Source of the DNA: Hydractinia symbiolongicarpus
Taxonomy: Eukaryota > Cnidaria > Hydrozoa > Anthoathecata > Hydractiniidae
DNA length: 64,000 nucleotides
Assembly: GCF_029227915.1 (NCBI RefSeq)
Contig: NC_079882.1
Location: forward strand, 11,098,001-11,162,000
Reading direction: 5' to 3'
Numbering within the stretch: the stretch's first letter is position 1; every line of letters starts with the position of its first letter. The notes beneath the pieces were generated by a model. The model was not told the DNA's origin. It searched no databases and saw only the letters and a program-made list of their open reading frames with translations. Shown here piece by piece: positions 43,801 to 55,475 of this stretch. The translations under genes were made by a program, and so were the position numbers.

Positions 43801-46800
43801 AGTCTGTTCTAGAGTGTCGATATTTTGAGTGTAATTTCGTAACAGCTTTCCAGATTTATCCAGATGGGAAATGAATCTGTGACACAATGATGGAACGAAC
43901 TGACCAGGGTAAATTTCCTAAAAATATATTAATTTGTTGTGATTACTGATGCACAAAAACTTTTGGCTCCTGTTGTTGGAACAAGAGGATTCTTTAAAAG
44001 GAAACCCAAAACTCAAAGCCTACAAAGAAACTTCCTAACACAGCAAGCAATCATATGCGTATGTGCTAAGCATAACCACAGACGCGATACATCAGCTGTC
44101 AATGGCTTCAGAATAGTCTTTACTAAACAAAATTAACCCAAAATTTTTGGATAATTCTTCCACTTACTTTGGCAAATTTAAAGAATGGCCACGGATTGCT
44201 TCGAAAGTAGTGAATATCAAACATTGATCGAGGATCCGGCAAGTCAGGATAATCTTTACTTAGGCGAGCATAAATGCCATCTCGTGAACGGAAATCAGGA
44301 ATTCCACATGAAACAGATACCTGTAAATATTAAGATGTACAGCTTTATCAAAATGTGAAAAATAATACATGTTTTCTTTATAAGCAAATTAAATGTCGAA
44401 ATCAAGCTTGGATATGCTTCTGTGTAAGACACAATCAGGCTTAGAGTTACTTATAGGTTATATATTGCAAAAACAAATTAAAAACAAAAAAGAAAAATTT
44501 GGGATTGGATAAGACAAAATTGTTCTATTTTTACCTTTATATAGGAGTGACAAATTTATTGGTATTCTTACACGAAGGTATAATTGCGTGACAGACAGAC
44601 AGACAAACGTATACAGGCATTATAATATAGATTTTTACACGAAGGTATAATTAAAGGGAAGTATAGTGGTTTTATTACATTTTTTTGTGTAGATGGAATA
44701 AAAAAAGTCTGTGTCTAATTAAAAAAACATAAGAAAAACACACATGAGTTGTCCAGCCTTGGTGAATCCTTTAAATATGCTTATTATAGGTTAAAAAAAT
44801 TCCCGTCTGAGCCTGAATATGCTTATAAAAATTTTTTCTTAAAACACAACGTATAAAATTCAGCAAATTAGGGTTTTCAGGTTTACTACTCTTTTTCTAA
44901 AACGAAATTGAGGAGCACTGAGAAGAGATTTCATTGGCTAAAAACAATTTTTAACTTATTGATAAAAAAATAATACCTTAGTTCAACAGGCAAATTTAGA
45001 CAGCATAGTGGTTTTAATTAAGATTTATTGTGTATATGGAATTAGAAAAGACTGTGTCTTATTAAAATACCCATAACACAAGAAAAGAGCATAGGCTTAA
45101 AAAATTCCCTTGTCCAAGCCTGGCTGATTATAGGCATTATGCTTATAAAAAACATACTTAAAACATAACGTATAAAATGCTGAAAATTGGGGTTTTCAGA
45201 TTTGCTACTTTTTTTACTCATTAATGTACACAATTATAACACACAACCACACACACGGTTAAATAAGGTAGAAATTTATAATTCCATAGAAATTTTAACT
45301 TGGTAATAAAAAAATATTTGTGTTTAAGAAAATAAAAAAAAATTAAAGCTATGAACAAAAAAACCATGCTTGCTGATTTTTACCCTAATTTTCACAGATT
45401 TCCCTTTTATTTTATATAAAATTTAGCCATATAATTCCGTAAGATAAAAATACTAAAATTAAAGTTAAACACACATTACATCTTGTGACATCAAATTTTG
45501 TACATGCTAACAAAATTGATGTTTATACAAACAACAAAGTGTTTACTTACTCCTGCACCTGTCAATACAATGATGTTCTTGCAATTTGTTATTAACTTTA
45601 CAACATGCTCAATAGATGTAACATGTAAAAGTCTTTGGCGAGGTGCTGGTTCTGTTATTATTTCAAAGACAAGTCTCCAAAGTGACAAGTCATCCACTTG
45701 ATCCGGCTAAAGAAATTAAACTTTGAATATTGAAATTTATATGGTAAACAAATAAAAAGAAAAATAATGTTACAATTATTTATTTATTCAGTATTTAAAA
45801 AAAAATGAATTTACTTACTAAATTAAGTCTCGGCACGAGATGGTGAATAATATCTCTAGGACTGGCATCATTCTCAATTTGTTCTTGAACCCATGACATT
45901 GGGTCTAAAAATAAAATATTATTGTTTGTACCATACCTCCGGGGTTTTCATAAAGATTTTACTTTTATATTTTAAAAATGTGTATTATTTACAATACACT
46001 GAAACAGGCATTCATAAAGAGCGTGCATGTTGACAAGCGTGCATGCAACTGGATTAATTGCAATTTAATAGCATACACAAAATAAGGTCCTTCAATAATG
46101 ATTTTAGACAAAAAGTATAACAATTAAGTCCAAAAGCAATTTATCACAACGATTTTAACATAAGAATATTATAAAAAAGTCAAATATTGCAAATAATAGT
46201 TATATATAAATATAATAAATCAAAGTTAAAGTCACGTAAGAATGTTTAGGAAAAAACACATTTGTTGCAAGCATGAATGACATACTCTAAATTTGTTGTG
46301 TAATTTTTAAAAATACAAGATTTAGAAAACCCTCAAATTATATTTTCTTAGCGAGCCCATTCTCTCAAAAACAGCTTTAGCTTTCGGTCTAAGTTTTTAT
46401 GTTTTTTTCGACGACAATGTATGCCATGCGTTGTTCTGATCTAAAACAAAGCATTATAAAGTAGCAAAGATTTTTTTGTTTAATTCTATGCATAAATGTA
46501 TCCATGTGGGTGTTATAAATTGCAGCATATTTGTTTAACTGGGAACATAGTCAAATTTGCGTCATCCAGACATTATGTATTTTTTAGGTGATAATATGTG
46601 TGTTAGGAAAAAATCTTATGAATTCATGCTCAGTTAAGGTTCCAGGCAATTCAGTTGAATTCCTGGAAGATTCTGTACTAAAAGGTAGTATTGCACATTA
46701 TTTTGATCAGCAAGGACAGGACAATAGCCAAACTGTATACTTGTTTTTTCCCTAGCTACCTGACTGCACAAAGTTTGGTTGGCAATATGGACATTCTGAA

Positions 46801-49787
46801 AAATATGCTTAGGATCATTTCTAATTACAAAAGTGAGGCAGTTTGTTAGTGAGGTAAAAACTTTCCCAGCTATATTTCCTTCTTTGTTGCTAATGTTTTC
46901 CTTCATTTCAAGTTCATTCTTGTCAATCAGGATCATTCCATTGGTTTTCACTTGTTTTGCGTAAATGTGAAGCAGGAAATATAGCAGACTGAACAACAAA
47001 TGAACCAACACAGTTCCCACACCTCTGTAAGTGAGAAACACATGAACCAATCAATCAATTTTTTCTGCTTTATAAGGATTAATTTAAAACAAAGAGTACC
47101 CCAATTGGGGTAGCTTTTGGGATAGGGGTTGTATTATGGCTAATTTTAACATTAGAAGCATATATTTTGTAAACATACAATGGCTGTTATAGCTCACTTA
47201 ACATATATACCAAATTTTGCACTTATATAGTTGTTAAAAATATGTTTCACCTTTACTCTCATTTTTTATTCTGATACTTCACCATATTAATTTTTTTCAT
47301 AATAATTTCCATAATAGATGCATTGTGCCACTTAACTGCTTTTGCGAAACTTGAGCTGCTGTGTGAAGTTGATCGCATACGGAAAAATGGGCAATGTTGT
47401 AAGGTACATTCCTACTGGATGGTCGCCACATGATAATCAACCAATTTTTTAGAGCTATAAAGGTTGCACTAGTTACATGGTGAGGTGTAGTAAGGCTCTT
47501 ATGCAGCTATAGCCTTGTTTTCATGTTATTTGATCACTGTAAAGACAACTTTAAGGAGGAAATTTAAAATAAATACATTACTGGTCAAAAGCCTCCTTTC
47601 TAATTTTATTAAAAAAACAATGGCTAGTCTTGTTTACTTGTTATCTCATTGACAAGAGAAAATCTTAACCAAAAGATTTGCTATAGAACCTTGCATGGGG
47701 GGAGCCTTGTTTTCAAGATAATTACATTTGAATTGTTCTGCAAATAGAAACTGCTCAGTCCAAATCCAATAGGATGGTTTCCACTTTTAAAACCAGAAGT
47801 CAGCAGCAAAGAAGAGCACATAATTCTTGTCTGTAAAACAAAACTACCCTAAAGCGTCGGTTCCATCTGGCATTGAATTGCATTAATTTTCTTGTGCTAA
47901 TTTCTGTACTCAGAGTTATTCATTATATATTTAGCTTACCGTAATTCATCTTTTTATCCCCCTCCCTTTATTTATCCCCCCTTCTAATAAGCTCCCCTCC
48001 AGAGACTAAAAAGGTTATTTAGCCCCTCCCTTGCCCCCTCCATAAAAAAACTAAAATTAAAACAAAACAAAAATAAAAACAGATTTAAAAAAAAGTAAAA
48101 GTAGTCAAAGAAATTCGATATTATTCGTTGATTTAACGTCATATACAACAATATCCATATGATGCAACTTTAATTGGAGTTAAAACAGGTGCGCTAATTA
48201 CATATTCATCAACATCCACTAGGCATTAAAAAATCATATAACTCCAATTAGTGCATTTGCGAAACGCAAAATAACGCCAGATGAAAATCAAGCTGTCACG
48301 TGGTACAACTTTCAGTTGAGGGAAAACACGAAGATTTCACAATCAAACTCTTACAGAAGTATCTCAATTAATTAAAGCTAAATTACACAATATGTCAAGT
48401 TTGAAGTTAGAAAAAAAAAATATCAAAAAAAAATTCAAACCATATTTATGAAGTGACTGTGTCAACAGCATGAACTGTGGTTTTTTCACAAATCATACAG
48501 ACCTGTAATTGGTTTAAAAGTATATATAGACCTTTTTGAATGCTTACATTTTCTATGGGAAGCCCTTCTGACTCTAACAAGTGCTTGGCAAGCAGAAAGA
48601 TGGAGAAGGTTGCGGAAGAAAGGTCTTTTTCAGCCCTTTTTTTCTATGGAAAGATTTTTAAAGCTTTAAACTATTATCGAGTGCAGATAGATAACTTCTT
48701 GTTAACATAAATTCATATAAAGTCGTAATAATACCTTTGTGCGAAGAAACAGACTAAAAAGGACCTCACTTCACCTAGTACCCACATCTTTTTTCATGCC
48801 ACGCAATTGTTAAAGCCAAAAGAGCTTACCATGGAAAATGTAAACATTCAAAAAGGTCTATCACAAAGAGGGTGTCAACTCGCTGAAAGCCCCATATATA
48901 TGAGAGCGAATGTAGGCGTTTTTTCGGGTTTTATGAGCTCATTGTTTGCACTTAAAATTTTTGGCAAAAGAAGGAAGGTGCTATTCTGTCATTGTACTCT
49001 CAGTTTAATTTTTGTGGGATTTTATTTGCAGCTATTTATAAAAAATCATGTGACATTTGTCAACTATGAGAATAGCTACGATAGATGAATTCCTCTGTTA
49101 ACATTTTCAGTGGTAAGCTCATTTGGCTCTGACATTTGTTTGGCAGGACAAAAGGATGGGCACTTAGCTAGTTGAATTGAAGCAAAGTTATTTGAAGTTC
49201 ATTTCATCACCTGAAGACATTGTTATAAATAAATTAAAATAAATCAGAAGACATTAATCTACACTCAATAATAGTTTAAAACCTCATACAATGTTTCCAT
49301 GAAAAGAAATCAACATGCATCAAATCTTTTTACCTTTTTGCCTCTTTTTTTCCTGCCATGCAAATCCACAGCCAAACAAGGACACTGTTGAAAGGCAAAC
49401 AAATAACGCCACAAGGAAATTCATTTATAAAAAAGGTGTACTTCATTAATTTTGTGTGGACCAAAACCATTTTTCTTTCTCTTTCTCAACAAATAATTTT
49501 GCTGTATGTTTCTGTCTGAAGGAATCCTTTTGTTGTGGAACTGGGCAGGTTTTAGGGGTCAGATTTTTTACTTTATTTAAAAAAAAATTAAAGTTCTAAA
49601 TGTTACCTGAATTTATTTTGGGGGCATTCAACTCTGTGGCAACTGTGTTAGACACATCGTGTGCTAGATCATTTTTTTCGATTTTTGTTTCATTTTCGTT
49701 CGCATTTTTAGCCGCCATTTTTTTAGAATTTTTTCGAAATACTTCACCATAACTGACTATGTCTGGAGAAAATAAGGCTGTCGGCAT
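40883..49787 (-). CDS. SIRT1: SIRT1-class NAD-dependent protein deacetylase
   Basis: Eleven exons on the minus strand: 49787-49607, 45904-45819, 45706-45551, 44320-44168, 43917-43770, 43618-43539, 43442-43379, 42698-42631, 42433-42373, 42292-41894 and 41121-40883. The total is 1,635 nt, 544 residues; all junctions keep phase and use GT-AG. The core has IIVLTGAGVSVSCGIPDFRS across residues 134-153 (NAD-binding), QNID at 223-226, catalytic His241 in VVQCHGSFA, zinc cysteines 249, 252, 273 and 276, KPDIVFFGESLP, and VIGSSLKVRPVALIP. The C-terminal VPPNRYIFYGAEFDSADD (about 472-489) matches the ESA segment that pairs with the SIRT1 core. A basic KKRKP stretch may be a nuclear signal. SIRT1 deacetylates histones and transcription regulators. 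The protein is shorter than the vertebrate one at both ends. The first intron is 3.7 kb. Confidence 0.95.
41276..41480 (-). mobile_element. SINE fragment in the last sirtuin intron
   Basis: Read on the minus strand: CGTGATCACAAGGTCCGTGG (tRNA-like 3' part), then GGGCAAGTGTCTTTACCACA and a core with CAGCAATGCTGGTGTGTATC, ending in an A/T-rich TAATAATAAATAAA tail. This is a standard SINE order, with the 5' tRNA part truncated. The core resembles the plus-strand sequence at about 57625-57735. Confidence 0.6.
44568..44652 (+). mobile_element. Short retroposed insertion with 18-bp target duplication
   Basis: TTACACGAAGGTATAATT occurs at 44568-44585 and again, exactly, at 44635-44652. The 49 bp between (GACAGACAGACAGACAAACG and onward) resemble the 3' end of the repeat at 13755-14096. 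A long target duplication around a tail fragment indicates a strongly 5'-truncated, LINE-driven insertion. It lies in an intron of the sirtuin gene. Confidence 0.7.
44660..45215. repeat. Diverged direct duplication of about 230 bp
   Basis: 44660-44890 and 45008-45215 share ordered pieces: GTGTAGATGGAATAAAAAAAG/GTGTATATGGAATTAGAAAAG, AGTTGTCCAGCCTTGG/TTGTCCAAGCCTGG, CTTAAAACA(C/T)AACGTATAAAAT and GGGGTTTTCAG/AGGGTTTTCAG. The duplication is within the sirtuin intron 45550-44321. Confidence 0.6.
46634..47050 (-). CDS. Unrecognised 138-codon open frame in the first sirtuin intron
   Basis: The longest non-repetitive open frame outside the called genes. It contains a hydrophobic segment near its start (VLVHLLFSLLYFLLHIYA), then mixed sequence (TNGMILIDKNELEMKEN, later TSLTNCLTFVIRNDPKHIF) and ends GIQLNCLEP. 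It has no splice partner that I could define and sits on the same strand as the sirtuin. It could be a piece of a transposon protein, a nested gene or chance. No function is proposed. Confidence 0.25.
   Translation of the reverse strand: MVHVFLTYRGVGTVLVHLLFSLLYFLLHIYAKQVKTNGMILIDKNELEMKENISNKEGNIAGKVFTSLTNCLTFVIRNDPKHIFQNVHIANQTLCSQVAREKTSIQFGYCPVLADQNNVQYYLLVQNLPGIQLNCLEP
48527..48860 (+). mobile_element. 334-bp MITE in the first sirtuin intron
   Basis: The left end TAGACCTTTTTGAATGCTTA continues CATTTTCTATGG. The right end is its complement with few mismatches (CCATGGAAAATGTAAACATT, then CAAAAAGGTCTA). No coding sequence. The frame at 48807-49088 starts inside it and is not supported. Confidence 0.75.
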
Positions 49788-51617
49788 AAAAACTCAAACG
49801 GTTAAGAAATGTTTCAGTCACACAAGTCGGGTACGCCCCGAATAGTATTTTTCATTCAAAGTCCTTTTCCGCCAAGTCCCGCCGCGTCCGCCTTGCGACG
49901 GAGCCCGGGGAATAGTACGAGGGCAGCAGGGTCAAAAGCAGGCTAAAGAAGAATGTCATATGTCAAACTTAGATTCCTAAAAAGCTACCTATGACGCCAC
50001 GCATAAATTAAACATAATTTTCGCAATCTCAGTGAAAAATTATTAAAGCGTGATGTGGTGGATATCTGAGCTTCATATATTTTTTTTCTAAGCAAGTGTG
50101 GAGACAAAGTTATTATTTTTCACTTATTTTATTTATTGTGAAATCTACAAAACTACTCGATAGATAAGTCCACCCTTCATGACGGAGATTTTATCAGGTT
50201 AAAAAGGTGCCTTATTCTTTACAAAAGACCAACTACCAAGGGCAACCAACGAGTATTTTTAGAACAAGTTCATTTATAATTGGAGGCTCCTTTTTATGTA
50301 ATGCACTGTCAGATTATATTAAAAAAAAGGAAACGTTAGAGGTAAAATTGCTCTGCACGCACAATAAATCTAACGAGTATATGTTCTTGTAGTAGCTGTG
50401 CAGGTGATTTAAATCTAGTATTATGGTTATTTTTCTTTTTATGATCTTTCTATGTTTTGTTACTATTTTTTGTTACTATGTAAAACCAACTTGAAATAAA
50501 TAATAAATAAATAAAAAATAAAAAGGAATTATTACATTTTGGATATTTGTATTTATCTAACGTCCTTTAAAGTTGCAGAGAGATGACTCAATAGGAGACA
50601 AGTTTTTTCTGTTGTCTATCGTCGATGGTATGTGCAATTTATCATTTTACGTATATGTGTCTGTTGTTATTTCGCATTAACCATATACTTACAGCCATGT
50701 TCGCGTCGACCTCTACTGCAAGTTACCTTGGTTATGGTACCACAATACATCCAAGGATATGCACTTGGCATAATTCTCTCGGTCGTTAAACCAATTAAAG
50801 GTCCGTATTTTTTCGGATATCCATTATGATTTGAGGAAAAACACGCCGTTCACGAAGTCACCTCTTTAAAAATAGGGGCTGAATTTCTCGTAGTATTGAA
50901 AATTGTACCACGTGACAAATCCGACCCGGGAGAATGCGATCTGTGCTCTTTGTAGTACTAAATGGTAACAAAATATTTTCTAACAAAAAAAAAGAAGCAA
51001 ATAAAAATGCTTGAAGTGTGTTCCGCTGAAAGCAGAATAATATGTACCGACTGAACCTATTTTTTAATTCTTTTATCTTTTAGAATCTAAAAACAGAGAG
51101 TAATAAGGAGTGTCTCCGTTCCGAGATACGTTCGAGACTCTTTCGGCTTTTCACCAACCCCACAAGACATGGGATTGCATATAATAAGATCTACTAATTA
51201 TGCATTGATAATTAAATAAATTACTAACGTTAGCGAATGGATTATCTACCTGGAAAAGAAAAATAGATTACAGGCAAAACACGTTTGCGACGGATTCGAA
51301 GTGACGCGGATTGTGTTTGCCGCCCCTCTGCCGCCCGATATGATGGCTTCTTCCGGAGGCTTTGCAGCGCGACGACACTATGAAAGGCATATTTACAATG
51401 AATATGGCGGCGTGTGCTGTGATCACCCCACTTTCAACTTTGTTTTGTTGGCACTTTTAGCTCATTTACCCCCATCAGTATAGCACCGTTTTCGTATTTG
51501 CAAATGTCTCCAAACAGAGACAAACTGTTGTATGTGTGTCTCAAAGCATGACCTCAAATATTGAGGTATATTTTTTTTAACGTTTTTGTGTTTATCTAGG
51601 CTATATTCTGTTATTAA
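49788..51617. other. Upstream region of the sirtuin gene and intergenic DNA
   Basis: A CpG-rich patch at about 49827-49925 immediately upstream of the sirtuin start is a plausible promoter. A second GC-richer patch at 51280-51430 is open on the minus strand (SLRKKPSYRAAEGRQTQSAS) but has no partner exon. Otherwise nothing was identified. Confidence 0.3.
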
Positions 51618-52835
51618 CCTAATAATAATAATAATAATTATAAAAAATATATTTAAAGTGGCTAGCCCAGAAAATCACAAAAACTTATAGTTTGTGGATT
51701 GCTTTCACTGAGGGCCACTAGAACAAAAAAGAAACAAAAAATGATAAACCTTATCAACCAAGGGTTAACCCAAGCCATGTGAGGGAAATTGGGGAGACGG
51801 CACACTGGTGTGGGCCGTTGGATGTTGCCGGGAGTTGTCTAGTAGAGCATGGGGCCTACTAATTGGGTCTGCGTAGCTCAAAATGAGCATTAAATACTCT
51901 AGGTCTCACCATCTAAGCCATGCCCCTCCTGGAAATAATAGACAGGGTATATCCCGCGATATTTGTGAGGCAAGCCATGTAAAATATGCACGTCCATCTA
52001 TCTAAAATATATACAAATTAAAAATTAAAATGTTAAAAAGAGATCTTCATTAGAATTTGCCAAATACATTAGAGATGGAAGTCTTAAACGAAAGCAGACT
52101 TCCATCACAGGTCACTTGGTCTTTTTTGCCAAATTCCGTGTTGACCAAAGGAAGTGTGAACCTGTTTTTTAAAACTCCTCTTGTTCAATGATTATGAAAA
52201 TTTTTTGCCAAAAGGAATTTTAAACGCATGTAATCAGGAGCAATGTGATTCAAGGCTTTGAAAACTAATATGGCATCTTTTTGATGAGTAAATTACTCAT
52301 TGAATATTCCCTCTCTTCCCCAAGAAAGGACACATTTTAATCGTTTTTGTAGTTTTCCCAATCTACCTTGGGTGGCACAAGCCCATGCCAAGGAGCAGTA
52401 GTTGATATATGGCATGACAAGTGCATTAATTAAAAGGTTTTTATGTGAGGTGTTAAACAGGATGCAATGGTTCTAATTTTGGAATATTTAATTAGTATTT
52501 TTCTATTTATGTCATTAAGGTGCTCTTCCCATTGCATATTTAACTTTTTCGCTTCTCTTCAAAGGAATACCCATATAGTTGATAGTTTTGTTCTCAACTT
52601 TTTTTAACTGGCTATGGTTGCCGAAAAAGATCGTTTCAGTTTTGTCCGTATTAATAGTCATTTTGTTATTATTTAGCCAGAGGTCGACTTGCGAAAGTTC
52701 TAACTCGACCTGGGAGACAAGGGTATCCAAGTTTTTATGGGACGAAATAATTATTGTATCATTTGCATTATCTGAATTATCATTATCTGCACTATCTGCA
52801 TTATCATCTGCAACCTCACTATTTTTCACGGATTA
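51618..52835 (-). mobile_element. LINE 3' end (reverse-transcriptase tail and 3' untranslated region)
   Basis: On the minus strand, 52829-52515 reads past a modified ADD catalytic motif into TIIISSHKNLD, then VDLWLNNNKMTINTDKTET and IFFGN, typical of the palm end of a non-LTR reverse transcriptase. Frame-shifted pieces downstream (52500-52040) include CLTPHIKTF-like, WGREGIFNE and KFLLAKNFHNH segments. Next comes a GC-richer untranslated stretch (52010-51740) and an (ATT)n tail at 51640-51618. Stops and frameshifts make it a pseudogene copy. A repetitive acidic tract is inserted at the catalytic ADD. Confidence 0.6.
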
Positions 52836-53025
52836 CCCTGTCAATTTTTATCAGAAGGGGGACCACAAAGGTGGTTTAAGTGTTGATTGATTTGAGCTAT
52901 AGCTATTATACTACGAAAATCCTTTTAGCCCAAAATATATCAAAAAAAATGTTTGGTGAAGGGTCTCTTTAAGAGACAAGAGAGGAGTTAAACGTCCTCC
53001 ACCATACCTTAGTTTAAAGGGGCGA

Positions 53026-54303
53026 TTGTGGAAGTCTCATGAAATGCCACATAGTGATGGTGTAACTTTATGGGTAGTGGAGGCTATTAGGAAATTGAAG
53101 ATTGGCAAGGCTGCAGGAGTATCAGGTATTGTTGCAGAGTTGGTAAAACCATCTGGATATATTGTAGTTGAGCTTATTACAAGTCTTGCTAATCAGATTA
53201 TAAAGGATGGTGCTATTCCGAGTAATCCTACTCCTATTTGCAGCCGTGATTGGAGGAAATTTAATGAATGTGATTTTCATGATCTTAATAAGGTCAATTG
53301 GAATGATGTGTTGAAAATACCTAGTCAAAATGTTAATGCCACATTTGATAATTTTTTCAAAGTAATTGAAGAACTACTAGATCTTCATGCGCCATTTAAA
53401 CTATTCCCAGGTAAAAAGTACAGTGAAAAGTCCAATTCTCCATGCTCCATGCTCAATCAAGGTTAGAAATCGTCTATATAGATCTTTTTTGCATTGTAGA
53501 AATCCTATTCAGAAAGCTATACATAAAAAAAACTATAAAAGGTATCGTAATAGGATTGTTTCTCTTTGCCGGCAAAGTAAGCGTAATGCTATATTGTTCT
53601 CAAATCTGGGGTCAACCAAGTGCTTCTGTTAAAAGGATTTATACACTCCAAAACTGGGCTATTCGTCTAATGTCTTTCGTCAATAGATACACATCTGCTA
53701 CCATTCTCTATGCAAATCTTGGTATACTTAAATTTTCTGATACTGTATATATAAATAATGTTCTCCTCCTACATCAAATGTATCATAAAACACTTCCTGA
53801 TCCTATTTACTCAACATATGCTATTGACTTCACCCACCCCCGCACCACACGAGCACAATACAATGGTCTTTTGAAAGTTACCTACTCACATACCAATCAA
53901 TTTGGTACTAAATCAATTCGCCATCAAGCTATTATTTCATGGAACACCCTCCAAACTCGTATGCCTCATATTAAATTCTTTGATGCCTCATTTATTATGC
54001 TCAAAGAGAGCCTCCAAAAACATATTCTTGGAACCTACTATATATAGTCACATGGTTTGTACCACACTCTACATGTTTTTTGTCTTTGTCTTTGTTTGTC
54101 TGTGTAACCTAGCGTTTCCCTAGGCCTGTCCCTGTTTGTTCTTGTCCACAGTGACTATCATAACCCTAGCTTCTAGCTATTTTGGTAGCCTTCGTCCAAC
54201 ATACTCATATATAGTTAATATATAGTATATATAAAAATAAATTAATATTTCTAGGCTTTATATGTTTACTGGATACTTGTAACTGTAGATTGTTGTTAAA
54301 AAA

Positions 54304-54343
<40 letters not shown>

Positions 54344-55475
54344 CAGGATTAACGTTTCACTTAGTGATGAATTTAGTGTAAATGTTGGTGTACATCAGGG
54401 TTCTGTACTTAGTCCTTTGTTGTTTGTTCTAATCTTAGAAGCGCTGTCGGTGGAGTTCAGAACAGGTTGTCCATGGCAGTTATTGTATGCAGATGATTTG
54501 GTTCTCATAGCAGAGTCGATGGAAGAATTAGTTGAAAAGTTTGAGAAGTGGAAGAAAGGACTAGAAGAGAAAGGGCTAAGGGTGAACACAGCAAAATCTA
54601 AAGTCATGATTAGTAGCATTGTAGCCAAGTGTAACCTTGTAGTTGGAAAGTGGCCTTGTGGAGTTTGCAGGAAAGGCATTGGTAGTAACTCAATTTTTTG
54701 TCAGACTTGCAAGCATAAGAAGTGCAGTAGTAGTGGTGGAAGGTTAAGAGCTGACAGTCAGTTTGTATCCAAGCGTTGCAAAGGTGAGATTATAGAGAAT
54801 GAAGTATTTCCAGCTTCAATGATGTATAACAGTGGCTCATTAGAGATAGTTGAGAACTTCTGTTACTTAGGTGATATGTTGGGCAGTGAAGGGGGTGTTG
54901 GAAGAAGTGTTGCTTGCAGGATAGGTTCTACTTGGAAAAAGTTCAGAGAGTTACTTCCTTTGTTGATTAGCAGAGTCTTGTCAATTGAGTTAAAAGGTAG
55001 GTTGTATGAGGCCTGTGTAAGAAGTGTTATGTTGTACGGTAGTGAGACATGGGCAGTGAAGCAGGAAGATCTTGACCGTTTAGAAAGGAATAATATGAGA
55101 ATGGTTAGGTGGATGTGTAACGCCAGTCCGAGAGACAAGAAGAGTTCAGATGAGCTAAAAAGCAGGCTAAGTAATCGTAGAATTAAAGATTTTATCCAGA
55201 TAAGAAGATTGAATTGGCTGGGGCACTTGGAAAGAATGGAGGGGGATAATTGGTTAAGAAAGTGTAGAGACTCGATAGTTCCTGGAGCAAACCCCAGAGG
55301 CAGACCAAGAAAGACTTAGCAGGAGGTTATAAGGACAGACTTGATACAGAGGAAGGTGAGTTTAGATCTAACACAGTTTAGATCAGATTGTAAGAGGGTC
55401 ATTAATATACCCCGTCCAACCCATGCTAGCATGGAAAACGGACGTTAAGCCGAGAATGATGATGATGATGATGTG
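53026..55475 (+). mobile_element. LINE with (ATG)n tail, interrupted by another LINE
   Basis: 53026-53226 encodes the fragment AIRKLKIGKAAGVSGIVAEL. After the nested insertion, 54344-55316 encodes VHQGSVLSPLLFVLILEAL, PWQLLYADDLVLIAESMEE (YADD catalytic motif), a cysteine-rich part (GKWPCGVCRKGIGSN, then CQTCKHKKC) and the C-terminal FCYLGDMLGSEGG, SRVLSIELKGRLYEACVRSV and RRLNWLGHLERM. The tail is CATGGAAAACGGACGTTAAG followed by GAT repeats at 55454-55473. About 115 residues of the palm normally lying between the two parts are missing. The clade is not resolved. There is no endonuclease in this copy, so it is dead. Confidence 0.75.
53227..54343 (+). mobile_element. Second LINE nested in the first, lacking its reverse-transcriptase core
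   Basis: It begins within the linker between endonuclease and reverse transcriptase (RDWRKFNECDFHDLNKVNW, then LDLHAPFKLFPGKK). After a frame change it gives KVRNRLYRSFLHCRNPIQKA. It then jumps directly to the C-terminal thumb-like region (LYCSQIWGQPSASVKRIYTL, SATILYANLGILKFSD, LPDPIYSTYAIDF) and ends near 54047. The reverse-transcriptase catalytic part is deleted. The (TTA)n tail at 54304-54341 marks the 3' end. Confidence 0.7.

Noticed and set aside
53442-54047. 201-codon plus-strand frame considered as a host gene
   Set aside because: Its sequence is the C-terminal part of a LINE reverse transcriptase that lacks the catalytic core and ends before a (TTA)n tail.
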